Shown here: in pieces, positions 33,966 to 46,000 of the stretch
How positions within the stretch are numbered: position 1 is the first letter of the stretch
Layout of the letters: each line of letters opens with the position of its first letter
Assembly: GCF_963576615.1 (NCBI RefSeq)
Contig: NC_088714.1
Location: 42,378,072 to 42,442,071, forward strand
Direction of reading: 5' to 3'
Length of the DNA: 64,000 nt
Source of the DNA: Watersipora subatra
Lineage: Eukaryota > Bryozoa > Gymnolaemata > Cheilostomatida > Watersiporidae
Notes under the pieces: model-generated
Database searches by the model: none
The model's input: the letters and a program-made list of their open reading frames with translations, nothing else
Told to the model about the DNA's origin: nothing
Made by a program: the position numbers and the translations under genes

Positions 33966-34591
33966 GTTAACAATTGGTCCTTAATGTTTTTCTGTTACTA
34001 AGCTTGATATGTCACATATCATATGTGTAAGGTTCTCTGCTAAAGCACTTGTTTTTTTTGTAAAATTCTGTGGTTTACGAAAGGCAGGCTAGCGTCGACC
34101 ACTAGACAGTGTTTATGCCTCACTGTGAACCAGATATTATCTAGACAGATTTGGGCATTGGTTATATATGATTTAGATAAAGACAGCTCCATCTGTAGGC
34201 AGTGAAATCATAAGCACTTTATTAATCTTCCATTCTTGTCATTTACTAAAAACTTCCTTCATACAATCCCTGGTTAAAGAGTGTTGGTTTCCAAAGCCAG
34301 TAGATTATTTATTAACCGTTCATGGACCTACCCTTGCATTATCTGACTTTTTTATTAACAGCATTATCCATAGGCCCGATCTTTGCATTTTAGTTCACCC
34401 ATTTTTGGCTGATCAAGCTAGTAGATAGCTTGACCCATTTTTACTACTCAAGAAATCTTGTTTGCTTTGCCTGTTTGTTAGATGTCAGTAAACTTGTAGT
34501 TGCTACTATTTGTGTTGACTTGTGGTTTTTGAAAATCATTAGGAAGTTTCTGATTTGTATGCGTAGCTAGTATTGCGCGTTTGTAATAAAG
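33966..34591 (+). terminator. DZANK1 3' UTR with poly(A) signal
   Basis: Non-coding AT-rich tail with AATAAA at 34585-34590. The cleavage site would fall at the start of the CT-rich minisatellite. Confidence 0.6.
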
Positions 34592-36045
34592 CTCTCTCTT
34601 TATTGGTCATCTACTTCAACTGCTCTCTCTTTATTGGTCATCTACTCCAATTGCTTTATCTTTATTAGTCATCTGCCCCAACTACTTTCTCTTTATTGGT
34701 CATCTATTCCAACTGCTCTCTCTCTTTTTATTAGTCATCTGCTCCAACTACTCTCTCTTTATTGGTCATATACTCCAACTGCTCTCTCTCTCTCTTTATT
34801 GGTAAGCTGCCCCAACTACTCTCTTTATTGGTCATCTACTCCAACTGCTCTCTCTTTATTAGTCATCTGCCCCAACTACTTTCTCTTTATTGGTCATCTG
34901 CTCCAACTGCCCTCTCTTTAGTGGTCAACTACTCCAACTGCCCTCTCTTTATTGGTCATCTACTCCAACTGCTCTCTCTCTCTCTCTTTATTAGTCATCT
35001 GCTCCAACTACTCTCTCTCTTTATTGGTCATCTACTCCAACTGCTCTCTCTCTCTTTATTAGTAAGCTGCCCCAACTACTCTCTTTATTGGTCATCTACT
35101 CCAACTGCTCTCTCTTTATTAGTCATCTGCCCCAACTACTTTCTCTTTATTGGTCATCTGCTCCAACTGCCCTCTCTTTAGTGGTCAACTACTCCAACTG
35201 CCCTCTCTTTATTGGTCATCTACTCCAACTGCTCTCTCTCTCTTTATTAGTCATCTGCTCCAACTACTCTCTCTTTATTGGTCATTTACTCCAACTGCTC
35301 TCTCTCTCTTTATTAGTAAGCTACCCCAACTACTCTCTTTATTGGTCATCTACTCCAACTGCTCTCTCTTTATTAGTCATCTGCCCCAACTACTTTCTCT
35401 TTATTGGTCATCTGCTCCAACTGCCCTCTCTTTAGTGGTCAACTACTCCAACTGCCCTCTCTTTATTGGTCATCTACTCCAACTGCTCTCTCTCTCTCTC
35501 TCTTTATTAGTCATCTGCCCCAACTACTATCTCTTTATTGGTCATCTACTCCAACTGCTCTCTCTCTTTATAAGTCATCTGCCCCAACTACTCTCTCTTT
35601 ATTGGTCATCTACTCCAACTGTTCTCTCTTTATTAGTCATCTACTCCAACTGCTCTCTCTTTATTGGTCATCTACTCCAACTGCTCTCTCTTTATTAGTC
35701 ATCTGCGCCAACTACTCTCTCTTTATTAGTCATCTACTCCAACTACTCTCTCTTTATTGGTCATCTACTCCAACTGCTCTCTCTTTATTGGTCATCTGCT
35801 TCAACTGCTCTCTCTTTATTAGTCATCTACTCTAACTGCTCTCTCTTTATTAGTCATCTGCTCCAACCGCTCTCTCTTTATTGGTCATCTGCTTCAACTG
35901 CTCTCTCTTTATTGGTCATCTACTCCAACTGCTCTCTCTTTATTAGTCATCTGCTCTAACCGCTCTCTCTTTATTGGTCATCTACTCCAACTGCTCTCTC
36001 TTTTTATTGGGCATCTGATCCAACTGCTCTCTTTTTATTAGTCAT
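34592..36045. repeat. 31 bp CT-rich minisatellite with about 257 bp higher-order repeat
   Basis: About 46 units of the type ctctctctttattggtcatc plus tactccaactg, with variable CT tracts. A rare variant (gtggtcaactac) recurs at 34921, 35181 and 35435, which marks a higher-order block of about 254-260 bp. Plus frames across it are long but purely repetitive. It sits between the convergent 3' ends of DZANK1 and MEMO1. Confidence 0.96.
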
Positions 36046-36616
36046 CTCCTGTCTATTAGTTAGGTACTTGCCTTAATTTTTAGGATTTAGTAAAATTATG
36101 TAGAGCGATCATAACGATCCTGTAAGTTTCAATCTATGAGTTTTATAATTACAAAATTATGGCCTGGCATATTCTAAAACCTTTCAAGATCCTGCACTGT
36201 GCGGTAATGGTGAATGACAAAATTGTCTCAAGTCCATGATTTTCTAACACGCAGACACAACTTCGCTTTTTTGTTTGCCTTAGCATCATAAGACTCTAAA
36301 AAGGTGACTGAAATAGGTAGATGCTTTCATCTCAATGGATAGCCTCGTACATGTTCCTTCTAGTCAAATTCATCCAAGTCAAAAACGTACTTTGCGGAAA
36401 GAATAGATTAAAAATGCAAATTCTGACTTAAAACGGAAAATAATAAATAGAATGGCTGCTATTGGTACTGATCATATCAAAGACTTCACAAAAATATGAT
36501 CAGTCTCCGCATTAGTTCTGTCAACTAAAATTTAAGGACCAGCAAATTTATTAAAAATATGTTGAAAGCATTGAAGCAGCAATAAGCTTACGTAAGTGTT
36601 CAACATATAAAATATT
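36046..36616. other. spacer between convergent genes; possible MEMO1 poly(A) region
   Basis: Unique AT-rich sequence. On the minus strand AATAAA lies at 36552-36547, which would make the 38 bp array (36617-36840) part of the MEMO1 3' UTR. No coding signal. Confidence 0.4.
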
Positions 36617-36840
36617 AACAAGAGCACGGTGGTGACATTGTAAAAGGCCTTATTAACAACAGCAGTGGTGACATTGTAAAAGGCCTTATTAACAACAGCA
36701 CAGTGGTGACATTGTAAAAGGCCTTATTAACAACAGCACAGTGGTGACATTGTAAAAGGCCTTATGAACAACAGCACAGTGGTGACATTGTCAAAAGCTT
36801 TATTAACAACAGCACAGTGGTGACACTGTAAAAGGCCTTC
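36617..36840. repeat. 38 bp minisatellite, 6 units
   Basis: Units of cagtggtgacattgtaaaag plus gccttattaacaacagca, nearly identical. On the minus strand each holds AATAAG, a weak poly(A)-signal variant. It lies about 105 bp beyond the MEMO1 stop. Confidence 0.93.
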
Positions 36841-36945
36841 CGGCATTGGGCATGCGTACAATGTTTACGAACCCCATTGTGGCATAAAACAGGGGCAGAC
36901 TAGTAACAACAATAGTTCCTAAGGCTAAGGGTAGACTAAACGAGT

Positions 36946-37086
36946 CTATGAGATTGTGAGAACTCCAGAAGCATAGCTGACAGATGAATCATTCTTTGAC
37001 CTACACGCATTAGACTGAGCATAGTGTATGAACTTGAAACCTATTGGCTTGCCATATCCACTTTCACTCTTTAATACATCTATCAT
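36946..37086 (-). CDS. MEMO1: MEMO1 exon 8 (260-305), stop TAG
   Basis: Acceptor tgttccttgtag. Encodes [20 protein letters not shown] and the conserved end [20 protein letters not shown] followed by GVLTIS. Phase 0 in. Confidence 0.95.
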   Translation of the reverse strand: MIDVLKSESGYGKPIGFKFIHYAQSNACRSKNDSSVSYASGVLTIS

Positions 37087-40000
37087 CTACAAGGAACAAA
37101 TGTTTGAGATACATCTCTATGTATATTAGAAACGTTTATATCATTGTTTGAGGAGTTGGTTCTTGTGCTGAGTTACTGTGTTTCCACGCTTCAAATGGAT
37201 TTGGAGTTACTTCCACTCCAAATTTTAGAAAAGGTAAAATCTGAATGAATTTGACGCGATTTCGCTTCGCAAAATTTGTGAAAAAGCATTTGCAGTGAGA
37301 CTACTATTCAACGTCACAGAAACACTCACTGCATATGAATTCAACTCGATAATACCCAGTTAAGCTTTCCAGAGTGGAAGTAAAACAATAAGCGCATTTC
37401 ATCGCACTACCACGGGGATATATAACTACTATTGCCAATGATAACTTACTCATACGACAATGATGAGATGACTACTTTTTTAGTTATTTTATTACCTTAC
37501 TCATTAAATAATTGAACCTGCTAATTTTACAGATTCCACTGCACTGGTTTCAACCTCTTCCTGGGCTTAACTCTTCTCGCATAGAAAAAGGTTTTGTTAC
37601 TAAAAGTGATTGTAATTCATGCGACCTTTGAAGTAATAACTTTATAGCAAGTAGTACTTGCTAGTAGTGACTTAGTGCAACAAACGTCCGATGAGTAATT
37701 GAAAAGTGACTTTGACCCAAAAGTGAGTCTACTTTAACAAGTTCAGCTTTGAGGATTACATCGCTAGTCTCAGAAAAATCAATAAAGTTCAACTCTGAAT
37801 CATTAAAACAGCAGGGTGCAAATTTGGCAGAGATAAAGTCCAAATCTATTCGAAGCATGGGAACTCGGTGATTGTTTTAAATGAAAACAGCTAATTATAC
37901 TCTGCAAGTGCCATGAGGAAAGCATGATGTCTGCGTGGTACAATCCTAAAAATGGGCAACGAACAAATCAGAGAAGAAAACCTAACCCTGCTATATCTAA
38001 AAAAATCTACACGCATCCAACTGAGCCAGACTACATTTATTTTGCTAATGTGAAGAAAAAACAATCAGCAACCACCCCAACCAAAAAGCATCCAACCTAG
38101 ACACCACCTAACCAGACACCATCAAACCAGACATCACCCAACATGTGTCATGTGTGTCACACCCCCCATATGAACACGGAACAAATCGCAAAACAAATAT
38201 AGGTAGTGAGTGCATTGTAGTGGAGGGCTGAGGATACAATGATTCAATAACTATAATTTAGGGTTCATATTAAGACACTTATATCATTATAATGGAGAAC
38301 TAAGGATATGATGTTAAATTCCCTTCAAGCCTATATTTCTAGTGAGTGACTCAAATCTCGCTAACTGCTTCATAATCCAGATAGACACTCAAGAGAAACT
38401 ATCATCATTATATAATTATTTCTAACAAATCATCAAGTTTTTTACAGATAATTTTTAACTTTAATTATTCAAAACTCATTTTGGAAAAGAGAATTAGTAA
38501 CTCAAATATAGCAATGCCTCTCAGTTTCACCATCCACACCACGAACTTCAGGAGGACCACCCAAACCGATAGACATGAAGATGAACAAGCAAATGTGAAT
38601 AAACTGGTCTTACGTTAAGAAGCACGCTGATAGGGTGCCGACCGCATATAGTGTTCCTGTGGTCTCTTAGATAATTATGGAAGCCCAGTGTATCCAACCT
38701 CTCTATCAACTCCATACCCTGAGTTTAACAACCATTATATACAAATATGGAAGAACATCTGGGAGTATTATACAAACGTTGAATACGGTTGAATACTAAT
38801 GATAATATTATCGTTAGTATTCAACTGTTGTATGCAGATGTGTTTGCGGTTTATGAAAGACTCTGTGCAGTGTGATGCTTGGTTTTTATCTTTTACTAGA
38901 ATAAAGCGCACAAGCTAGTTCTATAATTTTTGTTTGACATAAAAAAAATTGGGAAAAAAAGAATGGAATAAAAGCTGCTACATTCTCAGCCTAGGTTTCT
39001 CTAATGATAGAGTATTTATGGGAAATTCGGGGCACTTCATATATTAACACCTCTGTTAATATACAGTTCATGCTGTAGAATAATGGAAAAAAATGCTTAA
39101 AAGGTCGTTTTCTAATCTTTGAATTAATTAAAATTTTCTACATTAACTAGTAATAATAAATTCATTTTGTAATTAGAACATATCGCTTTCCTAACAGCTT
39201 TTTGAAAAGATCCTGGTCAAAAGCTGAGGCAAGACAGTGCATACTCATAGGTATACAAATACCTGTAAGAGTACACAAAGGCACACTAATATATATAGAC
39301 CGGTATATAGATAAAAGGAATGTGAGATAAGTCAAGGCTAACTGAACTGAACCAACCATTCTGTCAAGCTTTTCAATGTGTTCGGCTATAGTGCCATTCG
39401 ACTCCTCGTAATCACTGTAGCTGAAACGCTTGCCTGTAAAATATAATCATCCACCATTTATGGCAAAGAAAATTATGAAAAGAAACTTAAAATTTCTCTT
39501 ATCAAATTCACAAAACAGAAGAATTTCCAACAGTGCTTGAAGGGAAAACTTATCATAACTTTAATAAGACCAACAGAACAGGCTTTTAACAAGAAAAATT
39601 ATATTCACTAGTACCTCAACAGTCTAGTGTGATGCGAGAGATCATCAGGTGTAATAACTATGTTCACAATTATTCCACGATGTAACAAGATGGTTGTTTT
39701 TATTAATACTAGTACTCTGGTAGACTAGTGTACTGTGAGAGGTCATCATGTGTAATAACTATGTGCACAATTAATCCACAATGTAACAAGATGGTTGTTA
39801 TTATTAATACTAGTACCCTGGTAGTCTAGTGTGCTGTGAGAGATCATCAGGTGTAATAACTATGTGCACAATTATTCCACGATGTAACAAGATGGTTGTT
39901 ATTATTAATACTAGTACTTTGGTAGTCTAGGGTACTGTGAGAGATCATCAAGTGTAATAACTATGTTCACAATTATTCCAAAATGTAACAAGATGGTTGT

Positions 40001-43000
40001 TATTATTAATACTAGTACTTTGGTAGTCTAGTGTGCTGTGAGAGATCATCAAGTGTAATAACTATGCGCACAATTATTCTACTATGTAACAAGATGGTTG
40101 TTATTATTAATACGAGTACCCTGGTAGTCTAGTGTGCTGTGAGAGATCATCAGGTGTAATAACTATGTGCACAATTATTGTGAAAGAAGCTAAGGAGGTT
40201 GATCGGCGCAGGTGGTAGAGTGTCGCTCTACTAAAAGTCGTGAGTTTGAATTCCATTTAATCTTGTTTCCTAACCTCTAAGCATGGCTTATGACGGATGG
40301 AAACAGCTGTTCTTACGGTAAAGATTATTTTGTTAAAGGTTGACTTGCAACAAAATTCACATTACAGTTATTTGGTATGAAAAGATTCACCATGTCTTAC
40401 TCTGTTGTGTTGTAGGTGCAAAATATGTGGGAATACGATTGCAAGCTCTTAAAAGCTCAAAAACGAAAAGCCGCCGTAGATTGGAATCTCTTTATTTCTC
40501 AGACGTAGTCATGAAATTTGGTTATCGTCTTGTCACGTGATGTTCTCTCCTGAATTGAAAGGGCAATAAAAAGCTAATATAAAACTTATCATAGCACTAG
40601 TTTATGACAAACACTTCGGGTTTTACCGAAGACCTCGTATCAAATATAGATGCTCGCTACTTTACAGTTTTGTTTCGGTTTGTTCTAATCGGCAAGTCGG
40701 AATCTGATCATCTGACCCAATACTTCGCAAATAATTTCTGCAGCACGTTTCGATTATCACAGGTGACCAACAGGCTCGTCATGATTATGAGACAATGATA
40801 TGTACTCCTTCAAAGTAAGGTTATAAAATTAAATGAATTTTCACGGTAAGTTATAAGATATCAGTGCTAAAAGTGACAGCATTACAATGAGGATAAAACA
40901 GACGCGTAAGAACAATAGACATGGTTTTATTGAATGCGTGAAGTATATTTGTGAAATATTTCGACGAATAAGGTTGCATGAAAGTGTAAACAGAAACCAT
41001 CTAACACAGCTACATCACATTTGAGCCGTTTTGGAAAGAGAATCCAAACTACGGCGGTCTCGTGTGGCTACGATTAACTGTTCGTTTTTGAGCTTTTAAG
41101 AGCTTGTAATCACATTCCCACATATTTTGCACCTACAACACAACAGAGTAACACATGGTGAATCTTTTCATATCAAATAACTGTAACGTGAATTTTGTTG
41201 CAAGTCAACCTTTAAGAGACTTTCCTAACCATAGTGGGTTAATTATGGATATAGAAGAGCATTATTGACTCATGGCACACTTTTTATAGCATAGTTTTGT
41301 TGCATTACTATTTTCAGTTGCACAAGGACTTACCCCAATGACAAAAGTCTGATGAAATAACAAAAAGATTAGATGGATCCGCTAGATAAGGCGCAAATAA
41401 TTCTCCATAGAGTCTTTCACTTGCTTTGGATAAATTGCCTACCAGTACTGGCACCACTGTATACTTGTCCCTCTTTCTACAACACACGGGGCCAGCTTCA
41501 AGCATGTCAGTTCGGCAACAATGAGCGCACGACTCCTTATCAAAGAACAATAATAAGACAAAATATATACATTTTAAGACAGGGTCTCAGCTCCTACTGA
41601 CCTATCAGAATACAGTATTAACTAGTTGGTGTTTATCCACATTCACCTCCGCTATAGGTTAATTTGTTAGCTAAGCATTGGCTGCAGTTAAGGATGACTA
41701 CTGGAGCCATGCTAAAGTAACGGAGACTGACCTTTGTCATTGATGTGGTCAGCAATGTGCACACCGATGCGCTTGGCACATGTTTTGCTAGCACCACCGC
41801 TAGAACCACCGTTGTTGGTTGTTCTAAGATTGTTTGATGTGCTGGCAGTACTAATTACAATAATGAACATGTTCTTCCTACTTTTCAACTCAACTTTAAA
41901 CCATAAATCAGTGATTATGACCGGTAGGAAAATTGGAACAGGCTCATTGAGAACAAACTACACTGTATAACTGAAATAAACAACTGTTAAAGAGAGCCAG
42001 TGCTTCTTGAGCAACACTGTGACACATATGACCAACCTGTGACACACATGATCAATCTGTGACACATATGATCAACCTGTGACACACATGATCAACCTGT
42101 GACACACATGATCAACCTGTGACACACATAATCAACCTGTGACACACATAATCAATTTGTGACACACATGATCAACCTGTGACACACATGATCACCCTGT
42201 GACACACATGATCAGCCTGTGACACACATAATCAACCTGTGACACACATAATCAACCTGTGACACACATAATCAATTTGTAACACACATGATCAACCTGT
42301 GACACACATAATCAACCTGTGACACACATAATCAACCTGTGACACACATGATCAACCTGTGACACATATGATCAACCTGTGACACACATGATCAACCTGC
42401 GACACACATGATCAACCTGCGACACACATAATCAATCAGTGATGCATATGATCAATCTGTGACACACATAATAAATCTGTGACACATATAATCGACGAGC
42501 GGCACACATGACCAACATGTTCCACTGAAGCATCCATACAGCTCTTTGCAGCAAAAATATTTGTCCTAATCTAGCCTTGGCTTTATAGTCTAGTATATCT
42601 GTGAATTGTTTTAAGCTCTGCATCTGTACATTGTCGCATCTACAAATCTATCGAACACCCTCGACAGCTTCAAGCAACCCACGCAAAGGTTTATACGCAT
42701 ATCTTACTGCTGCATGACCTTGGCAACATAGGGCAAGTGCATTTCAATTGAGTGTTCATCCTCATCCGTCTGCTGAGTCATCCAGTCAAAGCAGCCTGTT
42801 GCATGAAGCTTCTCTGTGATTGGTCGATCCACAATAAGATCATAGAGAGGTGTGTGACAGATAGAGGTAGCTGTGAGAGCGCAACCCTGTAATGAAATGT
42901 GAGTAAATGTACACGGGCTCATTCAAGAATAGCACTAAGCGTGAAAAGTTAGTTGTGGTGATATTGATGGTGTCTCATTTGAGAGACTTGCATTGCTGTT

Positions 43001-46000
43001 TATGTTAAAAAGATAACTATCTAAAAAGACGGATTATGAACACCCAGGAATTGCTGGCTTTTCACATCTAGCTTTCTTACAGTAATTACAGTCATATCCC
43101 AACATACAAGTGCCCCAACATACAAGTGCCCCAACATACAAGTGCCCCAACATACCAGTGCCCCAACATACAAGTGCCCCAACATACAAGTGCCCCAACA
43201 TACAAGTGCCCCAACATACAAGTGCCCCAACATACAAGTGCCCCAACATACAAGTGCCCCAACATACAAGTGCCCCAACATACAAGTGCCCCAACATACA
43301 AGTGCCCCAACATACAAGTGCCCCAACATACAAGTGCCCCAACATACAAGTGCCCCAACATCGAGAAATTTGAGATACTGCAAATTTTTGCCTTGAGATT
43401 CGACACAAATTTGAAATATGAGGATACCGATACGAGCATTCGATATGAGCTTACGATGTGGCTGCGAGATGGCTGAGCACATGAACAGCATTGCTCAACC
43501 TTTCTCATTGGATCAGTTTTACAAAGTTTTAAAAAGCCAGTTAAAAGTGAAGGTGAAAGCGAGGCAAAAAGAGCAAAGCCAAAAAATAATAAAGAAAGAA
43601 AACGAAGACAGAGACAAAATTAAGTTTAGTGAAGGATTAAAACTTATTTTTAAATGTGTACTTCGAAAGCTAAAATTATTCATGTTGCATAGTGCCACAG
43701 AAGTGTCGCTTACCGAATATGTTGCCATCAATTCTCTCTCTCACCGCCGTTAGCCGCTATGTCTACGTCTGTATTGACGGTAATATCTCCATATAGTATC
43801 GTACATAATAATGTTATATCTCGTTGCAGATTACAACCACTAAATAGGCATTTGTAACTTTGTGAGTGTAGGTGGTGATTTTTAGGTGTTTTTTTCAAAA
43901 GGTGGGTATAGATTAATTTATGAGGATTGAAAGTATGAGTATTTGTGAGTATATGAGTATATGAGTATTTAGTTATTTTATATAGGAAATGTTGATTTGA
44001 GATACAAGAGAACTGACATACGAACTCGGTTCCAGAATGCCTTAAGCTCGTCAGTTAAGGTATGACTGTGTCGCTTATAGCAAATGCCAAACATGGCAAC
44101 ACTCTCTTTATATGTGTTCAGATACATAGCAACACTCTCTTTATATGTGTTCAGATACATAGCAACACTCTCTTTATATGTGTTCAGATACATATATATA
44201 TATAGCAACACTCTCTTTTTATGTGTTCAGATAGCCTTTGCTAGAACTGTACACTAGCATGGCCAATGGCATCAGACTGATGGCCTACCTTAAGATGTAC
44301 ATGATGGGATGGACCAAGTATAAACACCTTGTTCACCATCGAGGGATCAATCTGTTTGTAAGCATAAGCGGCAGTTGGACCAGAATATGAAAATCCTGCA
44401 TGCCTACAAAAGCCCAAAATTATTGCTGAAATTAAAAATTTTGGAAGAGCTGGAACGAAATTAATCCTGAAAAACTAAACAAAATATGGGTACTCTTTGA
44501 TAGATAGTAATGTAGCACACATCTCCCGTACGCTGACACAACACAACAGCAACAAATGTTGTACACTAACACAACAGCAACATCTCTCATAATTGTAACA
44601 CAACACAATAGCAACATATCTTGTATACTAACACAACACAATAGCAGCATCTTTCATACACCAACACAACACAATAGCAACATCTCTCGCACTATAACAC
44701 AACACAATAGCAAAATCTCTCATGTACTGTACTAACACAACACAATAGCAACATCTCTCATGCACTAACACAACACAATTGCAACATCATTTGCACACTG
44801 ACATGACGCAATAGCAAAATTATATCATACACAACACAATAGCAACATCTCTCATACACAATGCAATAGCAGTATATCTTGTTTACAACGCAATACTACA
44901 TTTCTCGTACACTAATACAACAGCAAAATCTTTCATACACTAACACAACACAATAGCAACATCTCTCATACACTAACACAACACAATTGCAACATCATTC
45001 GCAAACTGACACAACGCAATAGCAAAATTATCTCATACACAACGCAATAGCAACATATCTTGTTTACAACTCAATAGTTACATTTCTCGTATCCTAACAC
45101 CACACAATAGCAACATCTCTCATACACAAACAGAACACAAACATCTCTCATGCACTGACACAACACAATAGCAACAAAATTAACATTTTATACAGCCAGA
45201 ATTGCTCAAGTTAATGTGAAAGGCACACAGCCAGCTCTTAATTAAATGTTGATAAAGATAATACATGATTAACATCAGCTCTCTCCTTCCAACATGAGAC
45301 GGAGAAGAATCGATTTCAGCCTTTAAATGTTCACAAATCTCATTTTTTTGCTTATAGCACTTACGGAGCAATTATGGCCCTAGCATTGCTGCCCATATCA
45401 CCTGCCCCATTTGTCACATTTGACAGCCATCCTGTGAGTTGACCATCCAAAGTATTTTCTGTAAGAAAAACTGACTGCAAGCCTATTTGTACAACTACGA
45501 TAGGTGTCAGATTTTGGAATCAATGTGATATTTTATAGAGACATATCATACTTGATAGTGATAAGACATCCACCTGGCTGTAAAGAAGTAATTAGTATAC
45601 CAAATTAAACAGCTGACATTATTTGTATAGAATCCCTCAGATACCTCAGAGAGGCAGCACGCAGAAACTGATTCCGAGTGTGCTGTAGATTAGGCCTACA
45701 CAAACACGCACGCTCACATCTCCTCATCTCTCTCACAGCAACTGGTGGAAGGTTTCAAAAAATTGTTATTTTCCAAGTTCCTAAGGATCTGTAGAAAGCA
45801 CCACTGATTTGAAGAATAGCTCGTAATCATGACATTAAAACCGCCGGTGCAAGTCGATTTTTATGGAGACTTCAGAGGGTCAGTTCCATAGTCGTCAAAC
45901 ATTGGTAGTAAAACCTAATGACCATGTGAGATGTGAAATAAAAAATAGAAGCACCCGTAAATTATGGAAACATGCAATGGAAAATGCAAGATGGAAAATG

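Noticed and set aside
34634..35835. Several open frames rich in Leu/Ser/Thr
   Set aside because: Translation of the CT-rich minisatellite; the frames change with CT-tract length.
42021..42520. CRISPR-like 20 bp repeat
   Set aside because: Repeats abut with no spacers. It is a simple minisatellite.
43021..43508. Long overlapping open frames on both strands
   Set aside because: They are the by-product of a 16 bp tandem repeat that has no stop in most frames. Composition is purely periodic and the area is a MEMO1 intron.
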